DNA of 64,000 bases from Myotis daubentonii (taxonomy: Eukaryota; Chordata; Mammalia; Chiroptera; Vespertilionidae), in the NCBI RefSeq assembly GCF_963259705.1, contig NC_081846.1, positions 94,500,641 through 94,564,640 of the forward strand, read 5' to 3'. How positions within the stretch are numbered: position 1 is the first letter of the stretch; each line of letters starts with the position of its first letter. The translations under genes were made by a program, and so were the position numbers. The notes under the pieces are model-generated. The model was not told where the DNA came from. It ran no database searches and saw only the letters and a program-made list of their open reading frames with translations. Shown one piece after another: positions 61,674 to 64,000 of the stretch.

Positions 61674-62645
61674 TCCTATATAATAAAGCTTTAACATGCA
61701 AATTGATCCTCACTCCATCATACCATCACAAGATGGCTGCACCCACACTGAAGGCAGGGTTCCCGCAACACAAGATGGCTGTGCCCACAGAGGAGGCAGG
61801 GTTCCCGTAACAAACCGTAACAAGTGATCTGCAGAGACCTGAGGTTGCATGGCGCTGGGCATGGGCGAGGGACCTGAGGCCGTGCCCCCAGCCCAGTGGG
61901 GCTTGATGGGGGACCTCAGTCTGTAACCCCCGCCCCCCGCCCCAGGCCAGGGGACCTAAGGCCACACACCCCGCCCCGGCGCCAGGCCAGGGGACTTGAG
62001 GGTGTACTGGGGGACATGAGGCTGTGCCCCCCCACCTGGCACCAGGCCGGGGGACCTGAGGCTGCACCCCCACCCGGCAGGGCTTGATGGGGGCCCTGAG
62101 GCTGTGTCCCCCACCCCGTGGGGCTTGACGGGGGTGGGGCCAGCCAGGTCTGGATCTCATCCAATGGGGGTGGGGCTGGCCGGGTCTGGGTCTCACAAGT
62201 TTTCAAGGTGCATGTGGGTGGGCGGGGACTTGACGCTGGGTCCTGTGGCACGCCCTAAACCAGGGGTGGGCAAACTTTTTGACTCGAGGGCCACAGTGGG
62301 TTCTTAAACTGGACTCAGAAAAAGGAGCTGCGGCCGTGTTTCCCAACGTTGCCATGTTAACACTGCTGCTGGTGAAGGAGCGGAAGGGAGAGCAAGAGAA
62401 CCCTCCGCTCTTTTGGCTCCGCGGGCCAGATAGAACAGTCAAACAGGCCGGATCCGGCCCGCGGGGCCGTAGTTTGCCCACGGCTGCCCTAGACTCTGAC
62501 GGGCGGAAGATTTTCATATACATTTTACTAATTTTCTTTCATCTCTGACACTTTATTATAGAGAAAGGGCAAATAGCAATATTAAAATATTTCCTCTAAT
62601 TAATTCCCTTTTAATGTGCACAAATTTCGTGCACCGGGCCACTAG
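61674..62645 (+). mobile_element. Non-autonomous Helitron with nested hAT
   Basis: Perfect start TCCTATATAATAAAGC; end GCACAAATTTCGTGCACCGG and CTAG; inserted between A and T of a MIR. Interior repeats GGGGACCTGAGGC(T/C)G-GCCCCC. Confidence 0.95.
62261..62486. mobile_element. hAT MITE inside Helitron
   Basis: CAGGGGTGGGCAAACTTTTT to GTAGTTTGCCCACGGCTG; duplications CCCTAAAC/CCCTAGAC. Confidence 0.9.
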
Positions 62646-62790
62646 TTTTCACATAAAAGGAAACTGAAGTTCAGAAGTTTAATTAATTGACCTAAGTAGA
62701 AGAAAGCTAGGTAGTGGTGAGCCTGGCATTCAAACCTAGGTGTGTCTCCTGTTGAAACCCATGCCCTTTCCAATACTACCCAGCCCTGGG

Positions 62791-63201
62791 AATTTATAGG
62801 CACTCAAATTATGAGTATAAGGTACAATACAAACATTATGAAGTTAGTCGCTCTACCAGAAAACACTAAAACATTCAAGGGCCAGAGAAGATGAGAGTAA
62901 TGTAAGATTTTCCAATACACAGGTATTTAAAAGCTTCTGTTTCTAGGACTAGTGTAAATTCTTTGCAATGGGGAGAGAAATGTCACCGAAGAGAAAGTGT
63001 GTTCAACTAACAAAGTTTTGAACCTGTAGCTCTTCCAAAGACAAAAGACAAAATACTTTTAAATAGTAAGAACTATGATCTGTTGACTAACTTGTCACAC
63101 ACCACATTACAGCAACAGAGAAACTTTCACCATTTGGGGAAAAAAATTAACATCTCTTATAAGCAATGGTTTCAACACAAATAAAATCCAGGAGTAATGG
63201 C
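62791..63201. other. Intronic sequence, nothing recognised
   Basis: No repeat identified. Confidence 0.5.
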
Positions 63202-63422
63202 CCTAGCCGGTTTGGCTCAGTGGACAGAGTGTCAGCCTGCAGACTGAAGGGTCCTGGGTTCAATTCCAGTCAAGGGCACATGCCTAGGTTGTGGGCTTGG
63301 TCCCCAGTAGACGTCCTGCAGGAGGCAGCCAATCAATGATTGTCTCTCATCATTGATGTTTCTATCACTCTCTCCCTTCCTCTCTAAAATCAATAAAAAT
63401 ATATTTTAAACAAAAAAAAAAG
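63202..63422 (+). mobile_element. Ves SINE
   Basis: Full-length; duplication AAATCCAGGAG(T/A)AATG. Confidence 0.95.
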
Positions 63423-63491
63423 AAGAAATCCAGGAGAAATGTTTGGCAGAAAACTAAGTCAATTTAGATTTTTTTTTTTTAAATATATTTT

Positions 63492-63680
63492 TGCCCTAGC
63501 AGGTTTGGCTCTGTGGAAAGAGCATTGGCATGTGGACCAAAGGGTCCTGGGTTCGATTTGGGCACATTGCTCAAATGCAGGCTCCTCCCCCACCCAGACC
63601 CTGGTCAGGCAGCCAATCGATGTGTTTCTCTCACATGGGTGTTTCTGTCTTTCCCTCTCTCTCTAAAATCAATGGAATAA
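63492..63680 (+). mobile_element. Ves SINE, diverged
   Basis: Head CCTAGCAGGTTTGGCTCTGT; part of the B-box region is deleted. Confidence 0.88.
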
Positions 63681-63699
63681 TATCCTTGGGTGAGAATTA

Positions 63700-64000
63700 A
63701 AATACATTTTTTTAACTGATTTCAGAGAGGAAGGGAGAGTGAGAGAAAGATAAAAACATCGCCAAAACCGGTTTGGCTCAGTGGATAGAGCGTCGGCCTG
63801 TGGACTGAAAGGTCCCGGGTTCGATTCCGGTCAGGGGCATGTACCTGGGTTGCGGGCACATCCCCAGTAGGAGATGTGCAGGACGCAGCTGATTGATGTT
63901 TCTAACTCTCTATCTCTCTCCCTTCCTCTCTGTAAAAAATCAATAAAATATATTTAAAAAAAAAAAAAGAAAGAAAGATAAAAACATCAATGATAAGAGA
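63700..64000 (-). mobile_element. Ves SINE, split by another Ves, cut by window end
   Basis: TTAACTGATTTCAGAGAGGA at 63712 and, after the nested copy, ATCAATGATAAGAGA. Confidence 0.88.
63762..63970 (+). mobile_element. Ves SINE nested in opposite-strand Ves
   Basis: Duplication GAAAGATAAAAACATC; head CCAAAACCGGTTTGGCTCAG. Opposite orientation to its host copy, so transcripts could fold back. Confidence 0.95.

Larger units (their letters stand above)
61615..62790 (-). mobile_element. MIR SINE, split by Helitron
   Basis: ATATTAGACACTTCCTTTCA at 61630 and, after the Helitron, GGAAACTGAAGTTCAGAAG to AACCTAGGTGTGTCTCCTG and CATGCCCTTTCCAATACTAC. Together they match MIR in minus orientation. Confidence 0.75.

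Noticed and set aside
15310..64000. WDR33 first exon, promoter or CpG island
   Set aside because: GC-rich blocks here are Helitron, HAL1 5' UTR or retroposon sequence; none joins to a donor in the minus sense in a convincing way.

Overview
The window is mammalian and comes from a vespertilionid (Myotis-like) bat. The evidence is about 40 Ves SINEs, many Helitrons with HeliBat-type ends (5' TC-CTATATAATAAAA, 3' hairpin and CTAG), SPIN-type hAT elements, a piggyBac MITE, a Tc1 element and bat-type half-LINE (HAL1) copies. There are no bacterial-style genes. Nearly every long open frame lies inside a repeat.

The only host gene is the 5' part of WDR33 (CPSF subunit) on the minus strand. Six exons read right to left: 15091-15309 (start codon at 15294), 14375-14443, 13354-13458, 10739-10834, 10413-10564 and 8615-8712. 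They join in phase to encode about the first 241 residues, including the residues that hold the AAUAAA signal and the first WD40 blades. The gene continues left of position 1. The first non-coding exon and promoter were not found and probably lie right of 64000, so 15310-64000 is best read as intron 1. The exon at 10413-10564 has a very poor 5' splice site. Reading through it gives an open 105-residue hydrophobic tail, a stop at 10097 and two AATAAA signals within 60 bases. This is the layout of a short, intronically polyadenylated WDR33 isoform.

Regions: 1-8600, downstream intron with Ves copies, a processed retroviral-RNA copy (about 1771-2310), MIR, hAT and one Helitron. 8600-15310, the WDR33 exons with few repeats. 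15310-21500, RPL17 pseudogenes, SPIN, Helitrons and an MLT1-like LTR. 21680-22982, a palindromic Tc1 structure. 22987-25251, three Helitrons joined end to end. 26129-31090, a Helitron and then a decayed autonomous HeliBat helicase carrying a piggyBac MITE, an hAT element (itself holding a HAL1) and a Ves. 32200-34480, a HAL1 inside an old SINE. 36085-39324, an RPL17 pseudogene and three more Helitrons. 39325-47118, an old antisense L1 cut up by Ves, SPIN, HAL1 and a chimeric retroposon. 49640-60166, Ves copies, two near-identical HAL1 copies with intact ORF1, and an older HAL1. 60240-64000, Helitrons, MIR and Ves.

The most unusual object is the chimeric retroposon at about 44540-46335 (minus strand). 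It has an L1-type 5' UTR in two monomers, a spliced piece of GOSR2 (membrin) mRNA, sixteen exact 20-bp tandem units, an L1-like 3' end and an A-rich tail, all between target-site duplications. Its architecture resembles primate SVA elements, but the parts are different.
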